64,000 nt of DNA from Basidiobolus meristosporus CBS 931.73. Taxonomy: Eukaryota > Basidiobolomycota > Basidiobolomycetes > Basidiobolales > Basidiobolaceae. Location: contig MCFE01000164.1 of the NCBI GenBank assembly GCA_002104905.1, positions 62,001 to 126,000 on the forward strand, in the 5' to 3' direction. Shown here in pieces: positions 44,812-57,346 of this stretch. The stretch's first letter is position 1. Each line of letters opens with the position of its first letter. Both the position numbers and the translations under genes were made by a program. The notes under the pieces were generated by a model. The model made no database searches. It was not told where the DNA came from and was given only the letters and a program-made list of their open reading frames with translations.

Positions 44812-46118
44812 TTAGATGGGGATGGCTTTAAGGGCGTCGTGCTCCAGCGCCTCTTCTACGCTGAGTCGAAGCTCCGGGTTGGGCTCCAGGAGACGGTGCA
44901 CAAGCGAGCTTCTCTCCGGTGTCAATCGGTTGAGTATCGTGCGATCCAGGCAGTTTTTACGACCTATGTAGCCAGCATAGTTGGAATCGGTGGAGACGGC
45001 GCTTTGCCAGGGGAAGACACCAAGTTGAAGGGTGAGGTACAGCACCCCAAGTGACCAGGAGTCGACTTTGCGACCGTCGTAGCTTTTCGAGTTGATGTGA
45101 ACCTCCGGGGCTATGTAGGGGCAGGAGCCACTCTTTCCTTTGCTTGGTCGAGGGGTGTTCTCAAAAGCGGTCTTATACACATCGGCCAATCCGAAATCGA
45201 TGAGCTTGGCGTTGTCTTGAGCATCCAGAAGGATGTTTTCTCCTTTGATGTCTCGGTGGACCACGCCAATCTTGTGCATATAGGAGACGGCTGAAACCAC
45301 TTGCTTGAACCACGTATCAATCTTCTCCGGTTTCAGTGTGTTCTTGCGAGTCTTCATGGCAGAGAAAAGGTCGGTGGGGCAGTACTCCATGATCTGGTAG
45401 TAGCGGCCATCCTGCACGATGAAATCCAAGGTTTCAATGATGTGTTGGTGGTGGAGTAGAGACGCGATGGTGTATTCGGCAAGAATGGTTTTAGCATAGC
45501 TGCGAGGGGTCTCGCTGGAGTCGCGGCTGCGGAATTGTTTCACCTGGAGAATTGATCGGTTAGGTCTACATCCACAACAGCAATCAAGCGGGATCATTGA
45601 ATACTTACAGCGAAGAGCTTCCCGTCGGACCTTCTTTCAATGGTCTTGACAATGCCCCAGGCGCCTTTGCCAAGGACGGGCCCATCCAGACGGCCGTATT
45701 TGGTGAGCTCACAGGTGCAGCTGTCCGAAAATCCCTTGTTGGAAGAGGTGCTCTTATACGAGTTTGCCCTGGAGATGCTTTTACTTTGGCTAGGCTCCTT
45801 GCTGTTGAAGATTTTCTTGGCTGGGGAGACGAACTTGCCGACAAAGGAGGACTTGCTTTTCACGCTGGAGGTAGACGTGGGGGAGCTTTCTGCGGACGAC
45901 GTGGAGTTGTTGGAGCTTCGATGGTTGACATCGATCGGTTTCAGGGCTGGCTTCTCTGTCTTGTCGTCGTAGTGTCTTTTGTTATTTGAAGTAAAGTCAC
46001 CAAGACATTCGCCATTTCCATTGCGGGAAATCGATGGGAACTGCCCGGAGGCCAACTCGCTTGGTAGGAGATTGGAATTAAGGAAATGATTGCTTCTAGG
46101 TAGGGTGATCGCGGTCAT
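44812..46118 (-). CDS. Ser/Thr protein kinase, Hal4/Hal5 (Npr1) family-like
   Basis: Two exons on the minus strand: 46118-45609 (170 codons) and 45543-44812 (243 codons plus stop), 413 aa. The 65-nt intron (GTAAGT...CTCCAG, branch-like CCTAAC) is phase 0 and its removal restores KLFAVKQF. The first ~130 residues are Ser/Thr-rich and probably disordered. Kinase landmarks are the glycine loop GKGAWGIV (~146-154), K172, E193, HRD at 266-268, DFG at 286-288 and APE at 315-317. All catalytic residues are present. The EYCPTDLFSAM and KLIDFGLADV blocks fit the fungal-specific Hal4/Hal5/Npr1/Ptk2 group, which controls plasma-membrane transporters and ion homeostasis. The exact member is uncertain. 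The kinase domain is complete. Confidence 0.88.
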
Positions 46119-46355
46119 TGGAAAGGTCTGTGTGGTGGATGTTAGAGAACAAAAAAGGGGTAAAGATGGCTTTCAGGCAGCAGAGAGGGAAGGTAGGTAA
46201 ATAAAATCTTCGTGGACTCTAGTGAGGAAATGGACATACAACTATCAAGCAAGAATCTGGATTGTCGTGCTTGAAGAGAGTCAGCAGGCTGGCTTAAATC
46301 AGAAATGAAGAGATCCAAATCTACGACTTCATTTGCGCTGGCCCTCTGGCCGAGC

Positions 46356-46363
46356 TTATATAA
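46356..46363 (-). promoter_or_regulatory. TATA-like box of the kinase gene
   Basis: TTATATAA lies about 240 bp upstream of the kinase ATG within CpG-containing promoter DNA. This is a sequence match only. Confidence 0.35.
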
Positions 46364-49006
46364 TCGAGATATGCCTGATGGGTAAGTGGAAATGAACGGG
46401 CTCCACTAAAAAGCGTTTCAGTCAGGAAGATCACACTACTGAATGGGCCTACGAGAAAACATGGAGTACAATTAGTAACGCTGCATAATAATGGACTAAT
46501 ATGGAAGGCACGAAATTCGGATCGTTAAGCCGGAGACGCTCATGAACTTTTTTCCATTCTTTTTCTTACATCATCGACTTTGCGAGCTTGCATGACCCTA
46601 TTGCACCCGCTCCCCTACCTCTGCTCACCACCAATGAAGCGCGGGAAATGGTAGGCAACATGTATCTGGCAGCGGCGAAGCGAAGTGCCGTTGATCAAGA
46701 GATCGCAGGTAGGGGCAGCGAGATGGTGTGTCTGCGCATGTGTGGGTGCGGGTGTGGGTGTCGTTGTGTGCTAGGATTCCCACCAATCTCCAGTCTTTTG
46801 ATTGTCAAATGGAAACCTTAGCGTGTACGGCTTCGAAATTACGGTGTTGAACTCGACTAACCAATCACCCCGTACGCTAAGAAGCTGACCGCTGATTGGA
46901 TCTGAGCCTATCATCGGAAATCCATTGAGCTTGACCAGGGTCTCCTCTGCCATCCTAGACACAAAGAGCCGATTGCCAATGGCACGCCAAGTCTAACTGA
47001 CCCTAACCCTAATCCATTCCCTTTTCGAGCGACCTCCCTTTAGCGTTAAAGCATGGCAACAATTAAGCCAGTTCGAGCTCAAAGCCTGAATTTCGTCTAA
47101 CAACCCTCAGTTTGTGTAATGGGTGTGATATGTGCAATATCAGATAGACCAACTTTTGTAACTTCACGGCCAGGATAAAGCAGTAATCTCCCGGCAGCCG
47201 CTTCCAATCAATTCTTGCTGATCACTTATCTCCTGCCTCTCGCAGAGAAAGGGGTTGCGATGCTAGGCAGGGTAACTACCAAGTAAGCAATGAAAAAGGC
47301 CAGCAGAAGCCAGGATTTACCTGCGCTGGATTGGTAGCCACATTTGTGAGCAGAAACCTAGAATGGTTGCGCTCATTGAAGACCAATATTCTAATGAAGG
47401 CTATTGCCAGCACCTGGTCCCGGTGGGTGCGGATTTCTATTACTCGAAAAGGCCTTTCGGCCAAGATGCGATTTGGTATCTAATCTGGAGAGGTTGGAAT
47501 GACATCAAAACCATATGAAAACCTTGAGGGAGGGTGAACGATTCACGAAACAACGAAACCTGAATCAACCACACGATCCCATCGTGCCTATCATCACCAA
47601 ACTTGGAGAGGCGATTTTTCCACGTGGACCTTTGCCGATTCCAGGCCAGATCTTCGATGATGGAATCGGGTGCCATTGGTGCGGTTAATGCCTGTAAGTG
47701 CTGGTGAGCCACATTCCTGTCATGGGCCCAATTCTTGGTCGTGTCATGCATTCCACGATCAAAGATTCAAGACAGGGCGATTTTAAAATCACCATTCGAT
47801 GGCCATCTTACCAGAATGGAGTGATGCTATATGGTTAGTGCGGCTATGAGGAATCCATGTTACACGGAGCCACAGTGGTCAGTTGGTCACCCAGGATTTT
47901 TTGTAACAGGGCCTTGTTTGGCTGACCAGGTATATGCATGTGTATACTGCTCAAGATGATCAAATGTATCTTGTACTTCCATTGCGCATATCGCGGTATC
48001 TTGTGCGTAGGTCATCTCTGCATATCAACGTATCAACTATCTGCGACCTCTCAAGCCTCCCGACATAAGAATGGTAGGTAATATGGCTAGTTTTAGACGC
48101 CTCTGGATAGATTCAGCTGTTGGGATTTTGTGTCCTTGGCACATCTCACAGGCTAATTATGCCTGACGTGTATGTGGTTCGTTCAACCACAAAGCTGCAA
48201 ATAATACCTGAACCGGAATACAATCATCATCCATTCAATTCCGTAACTGACTGCCATTTGGAGTTATGGCGAGAAGCTGGCATAGTCAGAGTGATTGGCA
48301 CTTCTGGATCGGGATAGAATCAGCTATAATTAGCATTGGTAGCTTTTCTTGGATCCATTCACCATTGTCGCCGAGTGAGTTTGACTTAATTAATCACCAA
48401 TAAGTCTAATTTGTTTTAGATCTGTTAGCTGGCAGTTGATATCGAGCAAAATCACTCTATTCCTCAAATAACAGAAATGTTGTCATGGAGACAAACTAAT
48501 TTCCAACTCCTGAAGTTTGGAACACGAAATCCAAACAAATCCAGTTCAACGGGAGATCTTCACGTGTAGCTGGAAAGCGTGGGCTCTTCAGCATCCAATA
48601 AACTTTCCTCTTTCCGTACAAGACTGTTGATGACTACGTCTGTCTAAGTGCTGCTACTTTGCTCCTACAATTAGAGCACATCAAATCCGTACATTGCTGA
48701 ACAGACCTAGCTGTTACCTGAAGTATAAAGAATACAATGGCTCAATATAGCACTAGTCTAATATACTAATGATGCAAATATGTTAGTTTCTTATTGACAT
48801 CTTATAGATGTATTTTGCATGTGAGCATAGTATTGATAATTGAGGTCATGCTTAAAATCTTGATTTCAACAATGTTACAAATATTAGTCCATTTGGTGAA
48901 ATCTTCTATAAGTTCTATAAGCTTATACTCTGAAAATAGCAAATATTAAGAATTAAAAGCATGTTTTCAGGGATATTTTGAATTATAGGGATACACCAAC
49001 AGAATG
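46364..49006. other. Gene-poor stretch upstream of the kinase
   Basis: Apart from the possible decayed coding region at 46771-47751, only short chance ORFs are present. The change to AT-rich transposon DNA occurs near 48.7 kb. A CCCTAACCCTAA motif lies at 47001-47012. Confidence 0.4.
46771..47751 (-). pseudogene. Possible decayed gene of unknown function
   Basis: Three minus-strand ORFs lie in series: 47751-47440 (103 aa, with NRQRSTWKNRLSKFGDDRHD), 47464-47276 (62 aa, with VLAIAFIRILVFNERNHSRF) and 46962-46771 (63 aa, with LVKLNGFPMIGSDPISGQLL). The composition is protein-like. No single intron model was found that joins them convincingly, and no domain is recognised. They may be exons of an unrecognised gene, pseudogene pieces, or chance. 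Confidence 0.2.
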
Positions 49007-49837
49007 TGCTGTAAGAGCTTTGCAATAATGGAAGTTCTTAGAGGAACAAAGAGTTCATGGGGCTTTCACTCAATGATATGTTCAATGCAGAGCTGGTATC
49101 AATATTTTGTTGCAAATTTGGTAACTACACATAAATACTCCCCTAGCTTAGTCACTTAGATTATTACTTACAAATCTCTGAGAAGTCTAACCAAACTGCT
49201 TATAAGGAATTACTCATAATATTTACAACTACTCCCGGATACCCTGAGCATGCAATTTCTCAAAACTATTTAAGTAGCCACAAGTTTTGCACACACACTC
49301 TTAGGATCTTTATGAATGTGTCTTACATGTTTGTTTATCCGTGATCATGTAGAAGTATAAATACTATTTTCACATTGATTAAATCATCAGATGAAACCTG
49401 TTGCAAAGACTTGTGATTGCACCCTGATATGCACATAACTCAGTTACTTAGATAACTACATACAAATATTAGAGAATCCCAACCAAATTTCTTGTTGGGA
49501 TTTACTCAGAATATATGCACCAAAACATCAGGTACCCAGAACATGAAGTTTGATTAAGTTGTCTAATCAGCCCCAATGTTTGCACATTATGCTCTTAGTA
49601 CCTTCCTAAATGTATTCTCCTGGTTTGCTTTGCCAAGGCCCTGAAAAGATATCAACTCTACCTTTACATTCAGTAAGTCACAAAGTGAAAACTGCTGTAT
49701 TATCAGGTTGTCACCTGATATTCAGGCTAACTTAGTCATTACACAAATCTTTTTCTGTGACTAGCATTCTGTACCTACTGATTTTCTGTTGGGGTATACT
49801 TAGAACATCTTCACCAAATTATCCAGTACCTAGATTA
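49007..49837. repeat. Cluster of nested copia-LTR fragments
   Basis: At least four partial LTRs are joined end to end: 49007-49110 (minus, TGCTGTAAGAG start), 49111-49398 (plus, landmarks GTAACTACACATAAATACTC to the CATCAGATGAAAACC equivalent), 49399-49690 (plus, TGTTGCAAAGACTTG start) and about 49700-49837 (plus). All are diverged and none is complete. Confidence 0.65.
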
Positions 49838-50186
49838 TAGCTGTAAGAGTCTTGGAGATATTGGGAGTTACTGGGAGAGCAAGTGGATTATATGGTTTCT
49901 AATTAAAAACTTTAGAATGTAAAAGTAGTAATTATTCTTTACACAGTTTTTGCATAAAAAGCACATCAAATAGGCCAAGACAGGTCCCAAGAACTTGTGT
50001 GAAAAGTCTGGGTCTGTTTTGACAACTTATAAAATTTTCATGTTCTGGGTACCTGATACTTAGGTGAAAATATTTTAAGTAAATCCCAACAAGGATTTTG
50101 GTCAGTATTCTCTAATATTTGAAGGTAATGATCCAAGTGACTAAGCTTGGTGAGTACTTAGTTGAAGTTATAAACTTATCATAACA
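49838..50186 (-). repeat. Copia E 3' LTR
   Basis: It runs from AGCTGTAAGAGTCTTGGAG to ATCATAACA and is followed by CTCCCACTT, the polypurine-like tract in minus orientation. Confidence 0.8.
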
Positions 50187-52812
50187 CTCCCACTTAACTA
50201 AATGTTCATACTGACTAGTCCTAATTTTGACCTAAGATATTCAAACTTGTCTCCAGCCAGTGGTTTTGTAAATATGTCTACAATCAACTTGTCTCTAGCT
50301 AATGGATTAGTAAATATGTCTACAATCATTTCATCTGTAGGACAGTAAACTTAGCTAACTATATTACTCTCTACAGCTTCATGTATGAAATGATGTCTAA
50401 TATTTATGTGCTTGGTACTAGCCTGAAAAGTTGGATTTCCACCTAATAGTATACTCCTTTGATTATCTTGTAATAATGTGACAGGGGTTTTTGACATAAG
50501 CCTAAATTTTTAAAAAGCTTTCTTGAGCACGTTGCTTTTTTTGTAGCTTCACATGCTGCCATATACTCTGCCTCTGCGGTAGAAAGTGCTATGGTTGGTT
50601 GCTTTCTTGAATTCCATGAAATTGCTCCTTGACAGCAAAGCAAGGTGTAGCCTGTGGTGGATCTTCTGTCTTCTAAATTTTGTCCCCAATCAGCATCAGA
50701 GTATCCCACAAGAACTTGTTCCAAGTCCTTATAGGTGTATCTTAAGCAGATATCAGCAGTTCCTTTTAGGTATTTAAGAATTAGCTTAACTGCCCCACTT
50801 TTTGGCTAAAATTTTGACTGATATCCAGGCAGTTTCTTGGCATATGCTGTACACCCAAATATGCTTAGATGTTCTGCACTTGGTCTGTATTCATACCATG
50901 CTGCAAATGGAGTAGAATCACAAAGTAATCTTTTATAACTCCTATATTTAAGGTATGCAGCAGCAGCAACTGATTCCACCCAAAAATCAGTGGATGATTT
51001 TTTATCAGGATCATAGATCTTGCCATATCAATTATTGATCTATTTGCACATTCAGCTACTCCATCTTGCTGCGGGGAGTATGGTACAGTAGTATCTTGCT
51101 TTATCCCATGAATTTTGCAGAAGTGGATGAAGTGTGTTGAGGCATATTCTCCACCATTGTCAGAGTGTATTTTCTTGATTTTTTCACCTGTTTCTCCCTC
51201 AAAAATGGCATTAAACTCCCAGAACTTAGACAGAGCTTCTTCTTTTCTCTCCATGAAGTAAACCCATGTGTATCTTGCATAATCATCAATAAAGGTGATT
51301 AAAAACTTCATCCTGCCTAAGAATAAATTTTGCATGGGTTCACACAGATCTGAGTGAATTTGATCTAATTTTTTCTTGCTTTTGACTAACCCAGAGCTCT
51401 TGAACAGTTGTCTGGCTTGTTTCCCATATATGCAGGCTTCACAGTGCTCCAAACTAGCTGGGGGATTAATTTTTACTCCAGAAATTAGCTAATCTTTGAT
51501 CATTTTGCACAAATAATCAAAATTGATGTGCCCAAATCTCCTGTGCCAAAGCATTGGTGTTTCTTCATTTAAGTAGCCTATACTGGCTTCCAAATATGAT
51601 GGAATATAAGTCAACTTGTATAGATTCTGATCTCTGATGCCCAAAGCAATATGTGCATCATTTTGATCAGTGTTCTTGCATCCAGAATTGTCAAAGCTGA
51701 AACTGAGTCCTTCTGCTGTGGCCTTGCTTACAGATAGTAGGTTCTTAACTATTTCTGGCACATAGAGTACTTCTTTAAAGGTCAGTTTATGGCTTCCTTC
51801 ACTGCTTCTAAGGTTTACTTGGATAGTTCCTTCTCCCATTACATCAGGTGTTTTATTGTCACGCATAAAAAACTTCTTGATTGGATTTTCTTGATATTAG
51901 GTAAAAAGTTCTTTTTGGAGTGTAAAGTGTTCTGATGCTCCAGAGTTAATATACCATATCTGAGAACCCTTGTTTGTGGTCATATTTAGAGCAGATATGA
52001 ATAGTCCATCTTCAGCTGTTGCAGCATTTCCATATTCAGGCTTCTTTTGAGGATTATCTCTCTTTTTGAATCACCGGTCTGATGTGTGTCCTGTCCCTTT
52101 GCAGTAGTTGCAACACAGGTTGCTATTGCCTTTGTAAGGCCTTGGGTACCTCCTTTGTTGGTTATCATTGCTTATTAAAGCATTTTCTTATTCCTTCTTA
52201 TTGGTGCTTCATTTGCTGAATTCTCATCCAGGAGCCTTCCATATATGCAATTTAATGTCAAATCTTCAGTTCTGAGCTCTAGGGCTGATACTAGGCCCTA
52301 AAACTAGTCTGTCAGGCTATTCAGGATGGTTACTATCACATCCACATCAGTAGTTGGTACACCCACAGATTCCATCTCAGCTACCAGCAGGGTAATTCTG
52401 TTAATTAGATTTTTCATTTGTTCTCCTGGCTGCATCTTTGTAGTAAAGATTTTTTGTCTCAGATACATTTTCTTAGCAGCTGAACATGACTGGTAGGTGT
52501 CTTCTAATGCCTTCTAGGCATTCTTTGCTGTTTTTGCTCTAGAGCATTGAATTAGTAATTTGTCTTTAACATTAAGGCAATACAGTTAAAGACCCTTTGT
52601 TCTTTCTACTGGTACTTTGAGGCTTCCTGTCCCATGTTGTCAGGAGGGCATTCTTCTCCCATGACAATATCCCAAAGGCCTCTTTCTTGTAGCAGCATCT
52701 TCATCCTCACCCTCCACACTTGGTGGTTAAATTCATGCAACTTTTCAGCAGAGGGAAAAATTCCAGTAAGAGCAGTAGTAGATATTACAGAGAGTGCCAG
52801 CTTGGGGCTCAT
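50187..52812 (-). pseudogene. Copia E gag-pol (RT deleted)
   Basis: Gag starts in the PBS (ATG at 52812; the PBS has one change, GGCTATGAGCCC). The gag ORF 52860-52606 is followed by broken UBN2 sequence, a knuckle region, and a protease/pre-integrase ORF (51866-51489). The integrase core ORF (51452-50865) has IHSDNGGEYASTHF and YSPQQDGVAECANRSI. The deletion junction near 50795 leads straight into RNase H (50724-50443: YSDADWGQNLEDRRSTTGYT, ALSTAEAEYMAACEATK). Stops and frameshifts occur throughout. Confidence 0.8.
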
Positions 52813-52816
52813 AGCC

Positions 52817-53132
52817 TGTTGTAAGAGTCCTGGATATATTGGAAGTGATTGGGAGGACAAGTAGATGATGTTGTCTTAACTGAATGATTTATTGAATGAA
52901 AAAGTAGTATTTTTACTTTTACCTGGTCTTGGCATTACAATCACATAGAATAGGTTAAGAAAGATCCCAAGAGCATGTGTGCAAAGTTTGGGGCTGTTTG
53001 GAAAACTTCGAGAATTTGCATGCACTGGATATCTGATATATTAGTGAAGATATTCTAAGTAAATCCAAACAACAAATTTGGTCAGTATTCTCTAGGATTT
53101 GAAGGTAATGATATAAGCAACCAAGTTAGGTG
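52817..53132 (-). repeat. Copia E 5' LTR, truncated
   Basis: It begins TGTTGTAAGAGTCCTGG next to the PBS and breaks off in the CCAAGTTAGGTG block where the copy F LTR starts. Confidence 0.82.
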
Positions 53133-53481
53133 TGTTGTAAGAGTCTTGGAGATATTGGAAGTGATTTGGAGAACAAGTAGACTATGTGGTTTTCACTTAA
53201 TGATTGATTGAATGTAAAAGTAGTATTTATACTTTTACCTGGTCTTTGCATTACAAACACGTAGAATAGGGTAAGGAAGGTCCCAAGAACATGTGTGCAA
53301 AGCTTGGGGCTGTTTGGACAACTTTGAGAATTTTCATGTTCTGGGTACCTGGTATTTTGGTGAAAATATTCTCAGTAAATCCCAACAAGGAATTTGGTCA
53401 GTATTCTCTAGGATTTGAAGGTAATGATCTAAGTGACTAAGTTAGGTGAATATTTAGGTGGAAATACAAACTTTTACAACA
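53133..53481 (-). repeat. Copia F 3' LTR
   Basis: It starts TGTTGTAAGAGTCTTGG and ends CTTTTACAACA, followed by CTCCCACTC (polypurine-like tract in minus orientation). It includes the TATA dyad in perfect form. Confidence 0.9.
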
Positions 53482-53489
53482 CTCCCACT

Positions 53490-56400
53490 CAGCTAAATGT
53501 TCATACTGACTGGTCCTAAATTTGACCTAAGATATTCAAGCTTGTCTCTAGCTAATGGTTTGGTAAATATGTCTGCAATCATTTCATCTGTAGGACAGTA
53601 AACTAAGCCAACTAAGTTATTCTCTATAGCTTCACATATGAAATGATATCTAATATCTATGTGCTTAGTTCTAGCATGAAAAGTTGGATTTCTACCCAAT
53701 TGTATACATCCTTGATTATCTTGAAATAAAGTAATAGGCGTTTTTTGACATTGGCCTGAGTCTGTAAGAAGTTTTCTTGAGCACATTGCTTCTTTTGTAG
53801 CTTCACAGGCTGCTATATACTCTGCCTCTGTGGTGGAAAGTGCTACAGTTGGTTGCTTTCTTGAATTCCATGAAATAGCTCCTTGACAGTAAAGAAAGGT
53901 GTATCTAAGTTCTCCTAGATTGGACATCTTGAATTCCTTAGATAGGCGGGATTTAGTCTCTTCCAATGTTTCTAGGTTATTGGTAGCTATAATAAGATCA
54001 TCCACATATAGAGCTAATAGAACTGGATTTGCTCTATCTGGCTTCTAATATATGCTACAGTCAGCATTACTCCTTTTGAAACTCAAAGATTCCAAAAAAG
54101 AAGCTATCTTGCAATTCCAGAGTCTTGGTGATTGTTTGAGACCATATAGTGACTTTTAAAGCTTGCAGACCAAATGGGGTTTATCTTGGTCAACAAACCC
54201 ATCAGGCTGGTCCATATACACGTCCTCATCAAGTTCTCCATTCAAAAATGCAGTTTTTACATCCATTTGATGAATAAAAAACTTAGCTTGCTGCAATAGC
54301 CAATATTAATCTGATGGAATTAAACTTGGCTACCGGTGCAAAGGTCTCAGTATAGTCAAGTCCTTTTGTTTGAGAGTATCCTTTGGCTACAAGTCTTGCT
54401 TTGTATCTTTCAATTGTACCATCAGCCTTGTATTTTGTCTTGAAGACCCATCTGCATCCAATTGATTTTCGGTTGATTGGTAATTTGACTAAGTCCCAAG
54501 TTTGATTTTCCATCAGTGCCTGATATTCCTCAGTCATTGCAGATCTCCAAAACTTTGCCTGAGGGCTATTTAGGGCCTCTTTTACAGTCAGGGGCTCATC
54601 AATATGGACTGAATAGGCATAGGCTAAGTTTGTACCCTCATTGATATAGTAATTAGGGCTATTTCTTGTCCAATTGGATCTCCAGGCATTTGATAATGGA
54701 ATGATCACTTCTGGGATATTCCTGGGCACTGATTCTGGCTGAACCATGGTGGTAGAGTCCTCTGGAGTGACAAAATTTTCATTGTTTTGCTCTGATTCAA
54801 TCCTGACAATTGGTGGACTTGAGATCAAATTTTGTCATCATCTGATGTCATTTTTTGTGAAAATTTTGAATTTTCATCAAACAGCACAACCCTGGACTTT
54901 ATTAGCTTCTTTGCTTTGGCATTGTAGAGTCCGTATGCCTTACTCTCATTGCAGTAGCCCAAACATATGCATTTTACTCTTTTTGGCTAAAATTTTGACT
55001 GATTTCCGGCCAGTTTTTTGGCATATGCTGTACACCCAAATATTCTTAGATGTTCTGCACTTGGTTGTACCCATACCATGCTCCAAATGGAGTAGAATCA
55101 CAAAGTATTCTGTTATAACTCCTATTTCTAAGGTATACAGCAGTGGCAACTGATTCTGCCCAAAATTTAGTGGATGATTTTTGATCATGGATCATAGATC
55201 TTGCCATATCAATTATTGATCTGTTACCATGTTCTGCTACTCAATTTTGCTGTGGGGAGTATGGTACAGTAGTCTCTTGCTTTATCCCATGAATTTTGCA
55301 GAAGTGGATGAAGAGTTTTGAGGTATATTCTCCAACATTGATAGAGCGTATTTTCTTGACTTTTTCACCAGTTTCTCTCTCCACCATGGCTTTAAACTCC
55401 CTGAACTTAGACAGAGCTTCTTCCTTTCTCTGCATGCAGTAGACCCATGTGTATCTTGTATAATCATCAATAAAAGTGATTAAATACTTCATCCTGGCTA
55501 AGGATAAATTTTGCATAGGTCCACACAGATTTGAGTGAATTAGATCTAATTTTTGCTTAGTTTTGATTTACCCAAAGCTCTTGAACAGTTGTCTGGCTTG
55601 TTTCCCATATATGCAGGCTTCTCAGTGCTCCAAATTAGCTGGGGGATCAATTTTCACTCCAGAAATTAGCTGATTTTGATCATTTTACGCAAATGATCAA
55701 AATTGATGTGTCCAAATCTCCTGTACCAAAGCATTGGTGTTGCTTCATTTAAGTTACTTATATTGGATTCCAGATATGATGGAATATAAGTCAACTTGTA
55801 TAGATTCTGATCTCTGATGCCCAAAGCAATATGGGCACCATTTTGATCAGTGATCCTGCATCCAGAATTGTCAAAACTGAAACTGAGTCCTTCTGCTGTA
55901 GCCTTACTTACAGAGAGTAGGTTCTTGGCTATTTCTGGTACATAGAGTACTTCTTTAAGGGTCAGTCTATGGCTTCCTTCACTGCTTCTAAGGTTTACAT
56001 GGATAGTTCCTGCTCCTGCTGCATCAAGTGTTCTATTGTCACCCATGAAGACCTTCTTAACTGGAATTTCTTGATATTGGGTAAAAAGTTCTTTTTGGTG
56101 TGTAAAGTGTGAGATGCTCCAGAGTCAATATAACATGTCTGAGAATCCTTGTTTGTGGTCATATTTAGTGCAGATATGAATAGTCTATCTTCAGTTGTTG
56201 CAGCATATCCACATTCAGGCTTCTTTTGCTCATAATCTCTCTTTTTGCGACACCGGTCTGATGTGCGTCCTTTCCTGTTGCAGTAGTTGCAACACAGGTT
56301 GCTGTTGCCTTTGCAGGGTCTTGGATACCTCCTTTGCTGGTTATCATTGCTTATTGAAGCATTTTCTTTTTCCTTCTTATTGGTGCTTGATTTTCTTAAT

Positions 56401-56993
56401 TCTTCATCCAGGAGCCTTCCATATACATAATTTAAGGTCAAATCTTCAGTTCTGGACTCTAGGGCTGATACAAGGCCCTGAAACTTATCTGTCAGGCTAT
56501 TCAGGATGGTAACTATCACATCCTCATCAGTAGTTGGTACACCTGCAGATTCCATCTCATCTACCAGCAGGGTAATTCTGTTAATTAGATTTTTCATTTC
56601 TTCTCCAGGCAGCATCTTTGTAGTAAAGAATTTTTGTCTTAGATACATTTTCTTAGCAGCTGAACATGACTGGTAGGTGTCTTCTAATGCCTTCCAGGCA
56701 TTCTTTGCTGTTTTTGCTCTTGAGCATTGAATTAGCAATTTGTCTTCAACATTAAGGCAAATGCAGTTAAAGGCACTTTGTTCTTTCTTCAGGTACTTTA
56801 AGGCTTCCTCTCCCACGTTTTTAGGAGGGCATTCTTCTCCCATGACAATATCCCAAAGGCCTCTTTCTTGTAGCAGCATCTTCATCTTCACCTTCCACAC
56901 TTGGTAGTTATATCCATCCAACTTTTCAGCAGAGGGAAAAATTCTAGTAATAGCAGTAGTAGACATTGCAGAGAGTGGCAGCTTAGGGCTCAT
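53490..56993 (-). pseudogene. Copia F gag-pol (frameshifted, RT-RNase H deletion)
   Basis: Gag starts in the PBS (ATG at 56993) and stays open to about 55995. It covers the LDGYNYQVWKVKMKM block, the UBN2 domain (KKMYLRQKFFTTKM; TILNSLTDKFQGLVS), a knuckle CNYCNRKGRTSDRC in which the metal-binding His is Arg, and the protease box YIDSGASH. A frameshift follows; protease resumes at 56046-55666 (MGDNRTLDAAG). Integrase is at about 55610-54850 with a damaged second block (INVGEYTSKLF; Asp and Gly altered). The integrase end and RT start are in 54828-54283 (YKARLVAKGYSQTKGLDYTE). The ORF 54005-53493 fuses DDLIIATNN...SNLGELR directly to YTFLYCQGAISWNSRK of RNase H, in frame. Confidence 0.87.
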
Positions 56994-56997
56994 AACC
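56986..56997 (-). promoter_or_regulatory. Copia F primer-binding site with gag AUG
   Basis: GGGCTCATAACC on the plus strand is GGTTATGAGCCC on the coding strand, directly adjoining the LTR end. It is identical to the site in copy A at 24446-24457. The gag ATG is at 56993-56991. Confidence 0.65.
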
Positions 56998-57346
56998 TGC
57001 TGTAAGAGTCTTGGAGATATTGGAAGTGATTGGCAGGACAAGTAGGTTATGTGATTTTCACTTAATGATTTGTTGAATGTAAAAGTAGTATTTATACTAT
57101 TACCTGGTCTTGGCATTACAGACACGTAGAATAGGTTAAGGGAGGTCCCAAGAACATGTGTGCAAAGTTTGGGGCTGTTTGGACAACTTTGAGAATTTTG
57201 ATGTTCTGGGTACCTGGTATTTTGGTGAAAATATTCTAAGTAAATCCCAACAAAGAATTTGGTCAGTATTCTCTAGGATTTGAGGGTAATGATCTAAATG
57301 ACTAAGTTAGGTGAGTATTTAGGTGGAATTACAAACTTTTACAACA
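56998..57346 (-). repeat. Copia F 5' LTR
   Basis: It begins TGCTGTAAGAGTCTTGG and ends CTTTTACAACA. The TATA dyad has one mismatch (TACTATTAC). Confidence 0.9.

Larger units (their letters stand above)
49838..53132 (-). mobile_element. Ty1/copia retrotransposon, copy E (internally deleted)
   Basis: Minus-strand copy with 3' LTR (49838-50186), RNase H, integrase, protease and gag, and a 5' LTR (52817-53132) that lacks its last ~35 bp where copy F begins. The whole RT region and part of RNase H are missing: RNase H joins the integrase end near 50795. Confidence 0.85.
53133..57346 (-). mobile_element. Ty1/copia retrotransposon, copy F (best preserved)
   Basis: Two ~349-bp LTRs (53133-53481 and 56998-57346) flank gag, protease, integrase, RT and RNase H, all minus strand. 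By eye the LTRs differ at roughly 20 positions. A deletion fuses the middle of RT to RNase H, so it is non-autonomous. The outer flanks (AGGTG, TTATT) do not form a target duplication, so at least one end was recombined after insertion. Confidence 0.9.

Noticed and set aside
45597-45989. 130-codon ORF antisense to the kinase
   Set aside because: It overlaps kinase exon 1 and has no homologous features.
47001-47012. CCCTAACCCTAA as a former chromosome end
   Set aside because: Only two units; too short to claim an interstitial telomere.
55995-57125. A long ORF that opens within the copia F LTR and continues through the PBS into gag
   Set aside because: The upstream part, including its first true ATG (about 57114), lies 5' of the LTR TATA-like box, so it would not be in the transcript. 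Gag most likely starts at the PBS ATG (56993) or the next Met.
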